Shown here: one piece after another, positions 48,990 through 60,900 of the stretch | Numbering within the stretch: the stretch's first letter is position 1 | Layout of the letters: each line of letters starts with the position of its first letter | Assembly (NCBI GenBank): GCA_038030265.1 | Contig: CM075939.1 | Span: 9,777,253 to 9,841,252, forward strand | Length of the DNA: 64,000 nt | Source: Corythucha ciliata | Taxonomy: Eukaryota > Arthropoda > Insecta > Hemiptera > Tingidae | Direction of reading: 5' to 3' | Notes under the pieces: generated by a model | What the model was told of the DNA's origin: nothing | The model's database searches: none | The model's input: the letters and a program-made list of their open reading frames with translations, nothing else | Translations under genes and position numbers: made by a program

Positions 48990-49640
48990 TGCTTCGAAAA
49001 TGGCTAAGCCCTCCCCCTCCCGCCATTGGCAAAACTGACAATTCACGCCTTGAAAGTGGCTGAATTTGACTACTTGTGCCCAAAAAATAGCCAAACTGGC
49101 AATTCCCACTCTAGAAATGACTTCACGCACCGTAAAAATGGCCAACAGTACGATTCATGCAGCCCTGAAAATGCCTGAATCGATGCTGAAACTGGCTGAA
49201 TAGATCGTTCGTGTGCCATAATGGCCAAACTGACCATTCGTCCGCCATTAATGGACAATAAATGGTTAATCGCGCCAATAGCTTGACGGACTATATATTT
49301 GCGACCAAAAACCGGCTCAATGACTATTCTCAACCCAAAATGGCAAAACCGACGAAAAGCGACTCTACACCTAAAAATGGCTAAAAAATAAATGCGAAAA
49401 TACCAAAAAAGATTAGTCCGGCCTTTTAAATCGACCATTCAAAAGCCAAAAATAGCCAAACTGACATTTCTCGTCTTAGATTGACGGACTATTCGCCTCC
49501 GAAAAACGGCTACAATGACTACTTTCGGGCCCGAAAATGGCAGAACGCGCGTTAGCGCTCTGAAAATAGCTAAAACTACTATTTGGGCGCGGAAAATGAT
49601 CAAATCTGCTGTTATTCATGCCCTAAAAATTGGCCCTATC
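48990..49640 (-). repeat. family B array, reverse orientation
   Basis: AAAATGGCCAAACTGACNATTC words recur about 20 times with heavy drift and spacing near 30 or 60. They are the inverse complement of the units at 55400-56320. Confidence 0.75.
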
Positions 49641-50010
49641 GAATAAAAGCACGATTTTCTCAATTTCAATCGTGAATGAGCGATTTTTAACCATTTTAGC
49701 CGCAAGTAATGATTTTCTCAATTTTAGGCGTGAACCATCGGTTTATTTTCACGTAAAGTCATGAATATGCGTTTTTTCTATTTTAACCACAAACTGGCCT
49801 TCATCAGAAGTTACGTATTGGCGTATTCTTAATTTCAGCCGCCAATTGAGCTTTTCTCAATTATAGCCGCGAATTAGCGATTTTCCTAAATTTAAGCGAT
49901 GATTTGGCGTTTTTCTGCAAATCAGCGATTTTTTCTCTTTTAAGCAGTTAATTATCACTTTTTCTGAGTGTAAATTAGCGTTTTTATTAATTCCAGCCAC
50001 TCAAATTAGT
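49641..50010 (+). repeat. family A array 2
   Basis: CTCAATTATAGCCGCGAATTAG and GCGATTTTCC-type units, about 12, period 29-31. It directly follows the family B array. Confidence 0.75.
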
Positions 50011-50268
50011 TTAGTGGCAAGTCGCGAGTTACTAAACTCGACTAAATTGCTCGACCCGGCGTGAACAAGGCTTTATAGATTCAGCCACACAATTTGCTGA
50101 GCACCTGCGCAAACGTTCTATTCTCCGAGTCGCGTATAGCCTCAAAATCATCGAAAGGAACCAAATCGGCGCGTCCAATAGTAAACCAAAACTTCTTTTC
50201 ACATACCTAAACACCCGCATAAACGCATAACCTAAAAATCCTCATTTTTCCAGCTTTTAGGCTTTTTG

Positions 50269-50295
50269 GGGGCCAGGGCGGTCTGCCCTGGCCCC
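50269..50295 (+). repeat. perfect GC-rich hairpin
   Basis: GGGGCCAGGGC (50269-50279) and GCCCTGGCCCC (50285-50295) pair without mismatch around a 5-base loop. Its role is not known; no gene ends here. Confidence 0.8.
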
Positions 50296-51229
50296 AACTC
50301 CAATTTATTTCTTCTTGAAACAATAATTTCAGTCAAACAAAACAGCTATAATCTTGCTCAGAAGGTTGTTTTTTTCATAGTGTTGGAAGATAGGGAGAGG
50401 TATTACCGAAAAAAAAACAAGGTGAACGTTTTTCAGAAGTGAGGTCCAGGCAATAAAAATTCACTTGGCATAAGGGGGCGGGGGTTGTTCTGCTTGTTTC
50501 TCTTTCCTGGATTATTAATCCCCCACCCCACACCCACAATGCAATGGCGGCTAAAATACCATCTTCCCGTAATATCACTGGCCTCTCAACACCATAGCCC
50601 CGCCACCAGGGCCACTTCTGGTATAGTATTGGAGGGGGGGGGGGTCTTAAGGCTAATAAATGCGATATAAGAACACTAAATCTGATTCCCTGCTGTACCT
50701 CTCTTGAGGCCTTGTCTAAAATAAGGAAATTCTCAATCTTTTTCTTTGTCTTCAATTTCTTAATTTCATCGACGTCTCCAACTAGCACCTTTCTATATGA
50801 AATGGATTTATCGATTCAGTCCCCCACTCTCACCACCATTATAACTTTTGTTTTATTCTGATGGTGGGAGAGTTTTGAGAGTAAATGTACACGGCATTAT
50901 TCAAGCAATAATTTTACATTTTAAACGTATCGAATTTCCCCTCATTGTCTACCAACCTTTCCAATTTTTGCGTTGCGGCTTTGAATTGAATGGTTTGTTT
51001 AAAGGCAGGGGGGTTGGAGTTTAGGCTAGAAATCTTGTTGCGTAATCTTCTTTTGAATTTATACCAGGTCGATTTTTCGTATTTTTAATGAAGACTACTC
51101 GCATATTGGCTTAATCCTTCTATCGGCGATTCAGGCCCTCCCATGGTTTTTATCGTGTAGGAAGGGAGGGGGGGATTTTGCCGCTGGAATGGCGAGGGGG
51201 GTGACACTTATTTTTTTTTTCCATTCAGA

Positions 51230-51682
51230 AATGGGGAACTTGCGCATTTTTCAAGCACTGGTGTTTATTGAAGAGGGCTCTCCCACAATGCTATTGCTCA
51301 CATTAAACATTGAAATCAATCAAGGATTTTTTTAGAGCGAATTTTTAAAAATTTTGAGTGGGGATTTGATAATGTCGTCAAACCCTATTTAATGAAATGG
51401 ATGGCGTGAGGAAGAGGGGGGTACGACACATTTTCAGGGGGACAATTTTTCTTGTTGTTTGTAAACAAAAAATGTTAGAGTGCCCTAATCACATGCTTCA
51501 AAATTAGGGGTTGACGTCATTTCCCCCCGTATCATCTATCCCCTCTTGAAGAACTTTGAAATTTATTTAAAAATCACCAAAAGCACCAATCGGGCAGCAA
51601 CTACCATTGATATCCTTCTGTTCATGTGCCAATTCACCGGTGTATTTTCTCCCAAATCGGGCATTCATGCAAGTTCCCCATT
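51230..51682 (+). mobile_element. TIR element copy 2, full length 453 bases
   Basis: The left end AATGGGGAACTTGC and the right end GCAAGTTCCCCATT are inverse complements. The internal sequence matches the copies at 47249 and 62052. I see no target duplication next to the ends, so the superfamily is undecided. The inside has no long ORF; the frame around IYLKITK and NRAATTIDILL near the right end is partly kept in all copies. Confidence 0.88.
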
Positions 51683-54600
51683 GTGATACTTGGGAAGGTA
51701 TACGCTAAATTCACTATCAGACGCGGTCAACCGCCTCCCATCAAGCTTCGCTGTCCGCTGGGTCAGTCTTCGACTAAGTATATGACTTCTTACCCGGAAA
51801 AATGATTTAATTATAAGAAAATTTGACCCTGAACGACAATTTTTGTATGAAATAAGGGTATAATCTGCTCCAGAGTTCTAAAATAGACAGACAATTCTCT
51901 GGACATTCCCTGTTGAGGATTCAGTCAAGATCTTTGACTGAGATAAATTTAAAATGAGAAGACATTGACGGAATAGTAACCAAGTAATTTACTTTATCTC
52001 TACATTTTTGCGTATGCAATGAGCGGAGAGAGAGAAAAAAAATCGCGCCCCCTTCGTTGATTAGAGAGGATGAGGTGATTACCTTGAAACTGCTGGGTTA
52101 TATCTCTGTATCCAGTGTCGTTCGTGTTCTCAGTAAATTAAGCGCCGTAAAAATAACTGGGACCCCACCCCCACCCATCCAACTCAGTTAGTCTTTAACT
52201 TAAGAAAAATTTGCAGGAGGATGGAATTTCCTCCCCCAACGCAAATTAGCCTCTGTAGAATGAAAAAATGAAAAAAAAAAAAAAAAAGAGTGAGAAGGCA
52301 TTTGAAGAAGAACGCGAAGGCAAATGGATGGGATTATTAAACTTTGAATGTAATTTTAATGTTATAGAAAAAAAAATTGATGACTAGTGATTGATGCCCC
52401 GTCTCTTTTTTCGAACGAATCTCATTTTAAGCTCGTCATATGTGTGGCCGGGGAAGGCGTAGGGGGAGGGGGGATGACAGTGCGAAAATAATTGTTGGGA
52501 GAAGAAAGAAAGCATTGAGGTAAATTAACACTCCCCTCTCCAACCACCCTACCCCTTTGGCTACCGTCGCCCACTCCTCGCAAATGAATTTAAAATTAAT
52601 TTTTTCTCATAAATGAATCACGCCTCGATTAAAAATCGAGCGTTTTTTTTATTTTATTATCTGAAATTAACTTTGGCGGTGAAAATCTCCTAAAGTATCG
52701 AAATGAATCATGGGGCTTAAAAAAAAAAAAAAAAATCAAACGACTCGTTTAAAAATTTCTCGACCTTTTTGCCAGCCCGTAAAAATTTCGTTTAGCAGCT
52801 GTCTTACTCCTCTATCTTTCATGTCTCTTCCAGTTTTTCTCCTATTCCAACTGAGCTATAGGGTGCGTGAAGCGGCGCCTTCCTCTCCCCCCTCGCCTCT
52901 TAAACGAGATACCGGCTCCCCAAGCTTTTATAAAACCCGCCAATTTGAGAATCTCTGTACCCCCTTCTTTTCAATAAAAGAACCACTTAACGACGGGGGG
53001 GGGGGGGTGATGGGTTCTAAATCCTCCAGGGTTGTTTGAAGAGAAATGAGAGGGAGGGGGATATTTCTAAACGTTTGAATCCTAGGAAAATTAATTTTTT
53101 TTAGTGCATTTCATTCTGAAAATGCACTATAGGTCTCGTCGTGATGGTGGCAAACATGGGTCATGTCATGTTTTTTTCGCGTTTGAGAACCTCTACAACA
53201 CGAATTCAGTGGTCTCCAGGATTCTTATATACATTTATTTATTGGTTTATTTATAAGCTTAAGGCCGTTTTCTTGTTAGCACGATAATTCTCGAAGAAAT
53301 TAATTTAGTGGAACGCGCTTTGGCACAAAAATCAGTAGTCATAAGACCCCGGTCGGTATTGCATTTGGGCCAAATCGGTCAAGGTGGTGGTGGTGGGGGG
53401 GGGGGAATAGGGGTTGAAATGGTCAAAAAATCACTACAATTCACCAGTTGATTCTAGATGCATCATATTCAGTTCGAATACTCCATGTTAGAGTAGCCTT
53501 TGATTCCCATTTTAATTTTTCGAAAAAGTCAAGGTGGTGTGGGTGGTCCTCCCGGTGTGGAAGCGTAAAAATAGCGTTGAACTTCACTAGTTCATCTTAG
53601 CGTTCTAAAATTCGACTCAATAATTTAATGTGACAAAAGCCCTGGGTTCCATTGAGATTTATCTAAAACTTTAATGGGAGGGGGGATGAAATTTCAAAAA
53701 AATCGCTTAAATTCGCACGTTTATTATAAAATACGGCACACAAATTTAATATAACAAAGCCCTTGGAAAACTACCGAAACTTTTCGACATTTTGAAGAAA
53801 GAGTGGTGAAAATAGAGGAAGAAGTTCGGCTTAACGAAACAAATTATGGTATCAAATTTATTACTTCTGGGACGGCTTAGGGTATCCGTATACGGAATGA
53901 AATGCACTCTTTGCGACCGCCAGCTGCCGGAGCGATTTTTTTTTTTTTTTTTTTACAAGGACGCACTCTTCTGATTTATAAATAAAACACTTCTCAAAAA
54001 ATCGCGGGTCACACGCTTGAATCCTGTCCTTGTGGTGCCCCCCCTCCCCTCACTGCCATCCCCTCATCCATTTCAATCAACAAGTGAGAAGATGGTCCTC
54101 CGGCATTAGTGTGGGGGCGAAAATCTGGTTCTGGTTGAACCAGGTGGTAACATGATATATTGTCATGGAAGAGACGGTCGGTGGTTGGATGGTAGAGGGC
54201 TCGGGAGATGAGGACGTTTTTCAAAGAACTTGGGTGGACCGGTAGGTTACCATGCAAACTATATATGTATAGCCTGTTCGGTGGATTCTTAATTTATGAA
54301 GAAAGCGAAAAATGTTGTATAGGACATGTTTGGGACTTTAGTGAGGAGGATTTAAAAGAAATTCAAATTATGGTCGTTTTTGAACTTGTTACTGCTTCTT
54401 TTAAATAAAAAAACGAAGAGAAGTGAAGAAAAAAGTGGAACAGAAGGTCGTCAGCTTATAGGTAATTACCATACCCCCCCCCCCCCGACTATCACACTTC
54501 ACCATCGGGGAAGATTCCTTCAACAACAAATAATTGTTGATCGCTCAACGTGCAATGGAAATGAGGGATATCCATTTCGACAAACGTTTTATTACATTGG

Positions 54601-55236
54601 GGTGCAGCAATATAGAGTAGAACACTCAGTTCGCAGGCTCTTTTTAAACCAATTTGAAAGACGCTTGCATGAAAAGCCAAGAGTTTTGTCCGTGACCATG
54701 AAAACAAAGAAGGGAAAATTACGAATTTTTTTTTTTTTTTTTTAAATAGAAAATTGTGGCCTCTATTTTGTTCTTTTTGTCACAAAGAAAAATAAATCAT
54801 TTGCATGCCAGGAAGTGGCGAAAAAATGACCTCTAAAAATACCTGAAGCACAATAAAGTTAAATGTTTTTCCAAAATGTGTTTCAATGCGGTCAATTTCT
54901 GGGTGGTTTCAAGGATTTCACGATCGGATACAAGCGAGGATTTCTACGTCGTGACACAATTCTTTTTAGAATAATGAAAACAAAAAGATTACTCTGCCTT
55001 TATTCCCGATGGCGGGACAACGCCTGACGGTACGGACGTAGTGATTTGGGCCGAATGTAGGGTTTGGGTTGAACAATAAGATTCTACACTGAAACTTGCA
55101 GTTATAATTGCATATAGCAAGTCACAAGGGATGCAGGTATATTGTGTTATAATGTAGTTATGTAATTATAAGCTTGTACCTTCTATTTACCTCATCTTCT
55201 TGTTTTATGAAAGAACGCACAATTTTACTCCAATAA
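51683..55236. other. non-coding region with homopolymers
   Basis: Includes A15 runs near 52275 and 52720, G11 near 52997, G10 near 53397, T16 near 53937, C12 near 54475 and T18 near 54725. A 10-base-arm hairpin (TAGTGCATTT/AAATGCACTA) lies at 53102-53129. No gene is recognised. Confidence 0.5.
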
Positions 55237-55372
55237 GACCACGTTCACAAGCTCTAGTAATGCGTCTGTGGAAGCTTTGTGACCTTTGAAAATACTTCAA
55301 TTTTGGAGGGAATTAATCTGTTTGTTTGCATAGACTCCGCAGACGCATAGCACAGAGCTTGTGAACGGGATC
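55237..55372 (+). mobile_element. fold-back MITE, second copy of the 12980 family
   Basis: The left end CACGTTCACAAGCTCT and right end AGAGCTTGTGAACGGGATC match the termini of the element at 12980-13107. Inside, GCGTCTGTGG and CCGCAGACGC are also complementary. It is older than the first copy, as judged by the arm mismatches. Confidence 0.8.
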
Positions 55373-55399
55373 AAACACTATTTATTGAATATCAGTTAT

Positions 55400-56320
55400 T
55401 GCCACTTTCAGGACACGCATTGTCCTTGCAGCCATTTTTAGGACGCAAATTAGTCAGTTTGGCCCATTTCAGCGCACGAATAGCCAGTCAAGCAATTTTA
55501 TAAGTTGAGAAGTCATTACAGTAACGTTGGGTGAGTGGATCTTGGGGGGTGGGGGGACGAATGGATACAGTATACAGGGCGAGGGGTCAATAAATTCAAT
55601 AAACACGCGGCTACTCTATAGCCAGTTTGTCCATTTTACGGGAGCTAACAGTTAGTTTAACCATTTTCAATGCGCGAATCAAAAGTTTCTCCAACTGTAA
55701 GGCGCTAATGATCAGTTTGGCCATTTTTGAGAACAGGAATTGAAAAATGCTGACATTTTTGCTATTTTCAGGTAACGAATCGTAAGTTGAGTCATTTTCC
55801 AGGAGCAAATGGTCAGTTTGGCCATTTTTGGAGCGCAAATGGTCGATTTGGCCATTTCCAAGGCGCGGATATCGTCAACTTATAGGCATTGCATTTTCAT
55901 TGCTCAAATCGTAATTTTAGCCATGTGTAAGATGAATTGATTCAGGGTTTGACAATTTTAGAGCGTAAATGGTCTGTCTGACTAATTTTAGGGCACGAAT
56001 CGTCAGTTTGGCATAATTAAAGGAGCCAAAATATTGTTCGGTTTGGCCGTTTTTGGAGCGTAAATAGTCGGTTTGGCCATTATAAGTGCGTGGAAATAGG
56101 CAGTTAAGGCATTTTCGAGGCGCGAATCGTCAGTTTGGCAATTTTTGTGGACTGAACTTGAATTGTAATTCCTACATTTTTACGGCGTTTGGGCTATTTT
56201 TAGCAGACGAATCGTAAGTTTAGCAATTTTTCAGGAGCGAATATTTTGTTTTTGCCATGTTTGGAGCGCAAATGTTCAGTTTGGCCATTTTCCACATTCT
56301 TCAGTTCAGGCAAATTGTGC
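55400..56320 (+). repeat. degenerate tandem array, 30-base family B
   Basis: About 28 units of CAGTTTGGCCATTTTTGGAG plus CGCAAATGGT, spacing 30 or a multiple. Best-kept units are near 55810-55860. Confidence 0.85.
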
Positions 56321-56541
56321 CAAATTTGCTCAATTAGGGCGTCTGTAGTCAGTGTGAATTTTTAGGCCGCGAACGGTCATTTCATTATTGTCGTTTTTAA
56401 AGTTTTGGTTGTGTAGGGGTGGGAGTGGGGGAAAGATGGCGTATTTTCGTACCTGTGCTTTAAAGACTCTCATACCCCTGCCAGCTCCAATTCCAATAAT
56501 CGTGCTTTGAGCGAGGGTATTATCCGAGAACCGAACAATTT

Positions 56542-56669
56542 TCCACACATGCGGTGTTTGTCGAATAACGAGCAAAATATTTATCAATTTCTAGCATTGC
56601 CTAGAAAACGACCAACTGAAAATTGAAAAATATTTTGCTCGTTATTTGGCAAATTCCGCATGATGTGGA
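56542..56669 (+). repeat. long imperfect inverted repeat
   Basis: AATAACGAGCAAAATATTT with flanking TTTG and TCAATTT at 56557-56590 matches the inverse complement at 56620-56653 (34-base arms, 3-4 mismatches). Weaker matching continues outward through CCACA and CATGCGG. The spacer is 29 bases. Confidence 0.75.
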
Positions 56670-56872
56670 GCCGGCTTTATAGTCGATTTAAATAATTCAA
56701 GCCACCGTTTAGCGCTTTTCCTCCTTTTCAACCGTGGAGTTTCCTCAAGAAATAGCCCAATCGCGGTTTTCAGCCAAGTCGGCGGCAACTCGGCTACTAG
56801 TTGAAGAGTGATGTAGTTCGAAAATCCGTTCAGATTTTTGGATTCCCGCTTAAAACGGACTGAGATGTCCAA
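56642..56872 (-). other. open frame of unknown origin beside the inverted repeat
   Basis: Seventy-six open codons on the minus strand, reading VRFKRESKNLNGFSNYITLQ and later PRLKRRKSAKRWLELFKSTI. The mix is protein-like (basic, no low complexity) but I recognise no family. It starts at a non-ATG codon and ends in the inverted repeat. It could be a relic of a mobile-element protein. Confidence 0.25.
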
Positions 56873-57069
56873 ATCTAGGGAATCACGTGTAAGGGATGTT
56901 GGGGCTCTTCAACAGATCGTCTGATCGAAAAACAGTTTCAATTTTCGGATTCACCGTGTCGAAAAATCCCCGAAGATACGAGGCTTTGTCCAATTTTGAA
57001 TTTTAGCCATTTTTGCCAACATCGCGCTCATCTGACATGGAATTAGTTGACTATATGAGTCTCTTGTTT

Positions 57070-57612
57070 AGTGTGCAAAAACCCCGCGATATTGCAGCTT
57101 TATCAGGGAGAAAAACCCGCGATTTGCTTTTTTGGCGAGAAAAATTGCTTTCCTGATGGGGCGAAATTGCTTTTTTGGCGAGTGGAATTGGTTTCTCAGA
57201 AGGTAAAACCTTGAAATTGCTTATTGAGAGCGATCCCCCCCCCCAAATTGGGTTTTTAGCGAGCTAGACACCCGTGGAAGTGATTTTTTAGTGAGCTGAG
57301 CCATCGAAATTTCTTTTTGAGTGAGAAAACCCGGGGAAGTCATACGTGGATGAACTGGTTTTTTAGCGACCGGAATTTCTTTCTCACAGTGAGCTCAGCA
57401 AAATTGATTTTTTAAAGGCCCCTACACACGTTCCTGTCCTAGCTTCCTATCCTAACGAAAAAAAAGTAAGGAAAGAACGATCGGAACGTGTGGTGAGAAA
57501 AAACGGTTAATGTTGCTTTTTTAGTGAGAAAAACCTGTGAAATTGCTTTTTCAGTGCAGAAACCATGTGAATTTCTTTCCTCGCGGGTGAAACCCATGAA
57601 AAGGCTCATGCA
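57070..57612 (-). repeat. family C array, reverse orientation
   Basis: GAAATTGCTTTTTTGGCGAG and AAAAACCCGCG units, the inverse complement of the array at 37570-38925, about 14 units. The fold-back at 57417-57493 lies inside it. Confidence 0.8.
57417..57493 (+). mobile_element. small fold-back insertion in the array
   Basis: CTACACACGTTCC at the left and GGAACGTGTGGT at the right are near-perfect inverse complements about 48 bases apart, and the array word is interrupted only here. It looks like a short MITE; the flanking duplication is not clear. Confidence 0.6.
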
Positions 57613-57635
57613 CTGCGAAGCCGACACGAGAGCAT

Positions 57636-57690
57636 CTCGGGCGCCCCCCCCCTCATGGAGGCGCCTCTATGGGGGGGGGGGGCGCCCGAG
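57636..57690 (+). repeat. GC-rich palindrome with C9/G12 arms
   Basis: CTCGGGCG plus C9 pairs with G12 plus CGCCCGAG, and the centre GAGGCGCCTC is itself palindromic. The whole 55-base structure would fold into one strong hairpin. Confidence 0.85.
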
Positions 57691-57699
57691 GCACTGTGC

Positions 57700-57830
57700 C
57701 ATTAGGACTTACTATAGTTGGATCTGTTCCGAGGTTGTGGTTCTTGTTTTGGGAGTTTTTGTGGTAGGAGGCTTTTCGTGGTCAGAGATTTTTTCCTGGT
57801 TAGAGCTTTCCGTGGTTAGTATGTACGCTT
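57700..57830 (+). repeat. family E units, forward
   Basis: GTGGTTCTTGTTTTGG, GTGGTAGGAGGCTTTTC and GTGGTTAG units with spacing of 15-20 bases, matching the inverse of the array at 20362-20767. Confidence 0.5.
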
Positions 57831-57839
57831 TAAAGTGCT

Positions 57840-57970
57840 GAAGGTGGGGGAAGGACTAAGTGGTTTTTAAAGAGCTAAACACGCGAAACTGGGGGTTTTC
57901 AAGGACTACAACCTACGGAATTGGGGTTTTGAAGAGCCAAACCCGTGAAATTGGTTTTATTCAAAGCCAA
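57840..57970 (+). repeat. family D units, forward
   Basis: Four units such as GGAATTGGGGTTTTGAAGAG and CCCGTGAAATTGG, matching the array at 2395-3410. Confidence 0.55.
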
Positions 57971-60900
57971 ATATCTCTTAGCCTCGGGTGGGGGGGGGAA
58001 CGATGGTCCGGCTATACTGTCGCTCATTAGCCACAGTAGTGCGAGACCACATACATTATATGAGAGTTCCCTAGGCGGAGGCGGAGGAAGCTCGACGAAA
58101 GGGCGAAGATTTAAATTTAAAACAAAATGAGAAGGTAATATACAAGAAAACAATGTGATGATCGCCCTATAAGCGCCCAAAAGAGAAGCGCTGTCAAAAA
58201 AGGTACAATGAAGGGTGAACGGGGAATAAAGAAGGAAAGACGAGAGTGAGAGAGTGTGAGAGAGAGAGAAAAAAAGCAACACGAAAACGAGAGAGAGCCA
58301 AACACTGGGCACTGGTCCAAATGTCAGTTAACAAGATAATGGCGGGTTAGTGACCTCCTCGCGCGTCGCTGCTGAGGGAGAAACTGCTATGTGACGGTGT
58401 GAAGAAGTAGAAGAAGCAGAAAGAGGACGAAGACGACGAAGAACTATAGAGGAAGAAGTCGAATCGATTTTGTGGAAAGATTATATTTAGGGAGAGGCGA
58501 ATTCTCAGCCAGTGAAATTCGGCTGCATTCGCCAGCCATAAAATGAAACGCATACGCATCAAGTATAAGAAGTGGAAAATAACTTCACTTTTCGCGCATT
58601 GAGCTTCGTATAAGAAGATTGGCATCTCCTCCTTTACAATGGAGTGGGATCTTTTCGTGAAATGACGGGTATTTGGAATTCGATTACGCCCCGTCCCCCT
58701 CCGCGCACCAATGCATTAACCTCATTCATCACTTCTTTCATTACACGTTGCGCCTACCTTTTTATTTATTAATTCATTTTTTCCCTAAGATGACTTCCCC
58801 GTTCCTGCGGTAGAACGACTTTCACTAGTTTGTATACATCTTTATAACGACTCACTCCCTAGAAAAACTTCCTTTCTTTTTATTTCCCGAGGAAAAGCGT
58901 GAGCGTTTACGCTTCGCTATTTTACTCGTGACCCGCTGTAATCCATTATTTTACCCAAAAAAATCATCCCGTAATAGTTCGATCTCAGAATGAGGATTGA
59001 TTACGTGGTGGGAGGAGAGGAGCAGACAAAACAAATTTCAGATTTACCTTGCCCTTGAAATTAAAACAATAAAAATAAACTCTTTTCTGGGGAGAGCCGG
59101 ATGTTTATTAAATTGGAAGTAAACTGTAAATTATTCTCCATCCCTTCCTATGTAAAAGCAGGCATTTAAATTTAGTGCAAGTCTTTTCTAGTATATAATG
59201 GTTGCTATCCTACACAGGTTTGGAGATTAAAAATAATCTTTTGCTATCATAACTTTCAAGAAAGCGGGCGAATGCGACATTACTTTAAATTTACAATTTA
59301 TTACATCAACGAGTCACATAGAAATAGGAAGGGTTGACAAGAGATTTTAATTGCCCGGCCCCCTTAGTTATAAACCATTTGAAAGAGTATAGAAAATACC
59401 ATAGGAGGCAAAGTTTCACTAAAGTTATGTCCTCGGTAATCAAAACGGAAGAACTTGAAAGAGTGATGGCATGGGGGATGAATAAGCAGCTAGAAATCTT
59501 GGCGTCAGGCTGAAATTTATTATTAAAAGGTCCCCCCCCCTTTTAAAGTAACAATTTAAAAGAAGAAGAAAACTGAAGTTAAAAAAAAAAAAAAAAAACT
59601 ATTCCATTCGCGATAATTAGATTCAAACTGGTGAAGGAGCTTCACGCTCAACATTTCCGAGATAAAAGAAGCAATGACGTTAAATAACCATTTTATAAAC
59701 CCCTCCGCCAACGCTATCACATATAAAAATACCATCGGGGGAGTGGTGAGGGGTAATATTACAGTCAGACCCAAATGGACAGCCAGCCTCAGTAAGTTGA
59801 CAAGGCCTTTTTGCAATGGAACTGTCCAAATAAGCTTCTCTGTTTGTAATGGTGAGGGGACTATTTTTTTTTTTTTTTTTTTGTTGGAAATTGACACCTT
59901 TTTGGGAATAGAAAAACTTAATATATAGGACACTCCCACGAAGCGATGACAACCAACTGTTTTTCCGTTATGTCAGGCACTGTGTTGTTAGGTCATACGC
60001 AAGAGTGGCAAGCCACTCGAAGAAAAGAACAGTTTTGACATCATTTTTTTTGGTGTCTAAATAATGGCGGGCACTACTCTAAACATTGTTGTTTGTTTGT
60101 TAATTACGTCCCGATGATCAATAATTATCGGAATCGGGATATTTAACTGAAAGGGATCCCCCCCCACTGTACTCCCATTCATTATATTATTAACCGCTTT
60201 CATTACGTGATGTTATAAGAGCAAAAAGTGTTTGACATAAATCTGCCTCAACTGCCCCTTTGCACTATTCCGGCAAAATACGTTGTAAGTTTTAAATAAA
60301 ATTGTGGTTAGGCTTAATTTCGTGTTAACTTATATCTCTCCAAGGATATTTGTTATACGAAATTATTCACAATAGTAAAATAGAAATAATAAACATTTTA
60401 ACTAAAATTTTAACTTTAAAGAAAAGAAGAGCAAAAAAAACAAAAAAACTGAGCATAAAAATGTCTTTAACAGTGGAGATATTTTGAGAGATTAAAACTG
60501 GTTAGCCGGGGCCTCCTGAGAGCGGACCCTCAAGGCACCCGGTGGTGTAGAAATGCGGCCCCTGGGTTGACGAGTTCTCTCTCTCCGTCACACTCTCTCT
60601 ATATGTCTCTTTCTCGTCCATAGAAAGCGAAAACGTTTTCATCATTTAAAAAAGAAGAAAAAAAAAAAAAAAACGCGAAATTTAAATTTTTAAATTCTAC
60701 CTGGTATTAGTGGGCGATGGCCTGACCATTCTCTTCTCGTCTTTCGGGAGACGAAGGTAGTCTTGGTCCCCTAACAGGAAGAGGTCCTTGGATATAATCA
60801 TGTTACACTCAGGGGGAATTTTTTTAAATTTTCGCGTTCCCCCCCTTCAAATTTGACGAAAAATCCAGCTTTAAACGAAATTGTAAAAAAATAAATAAAT

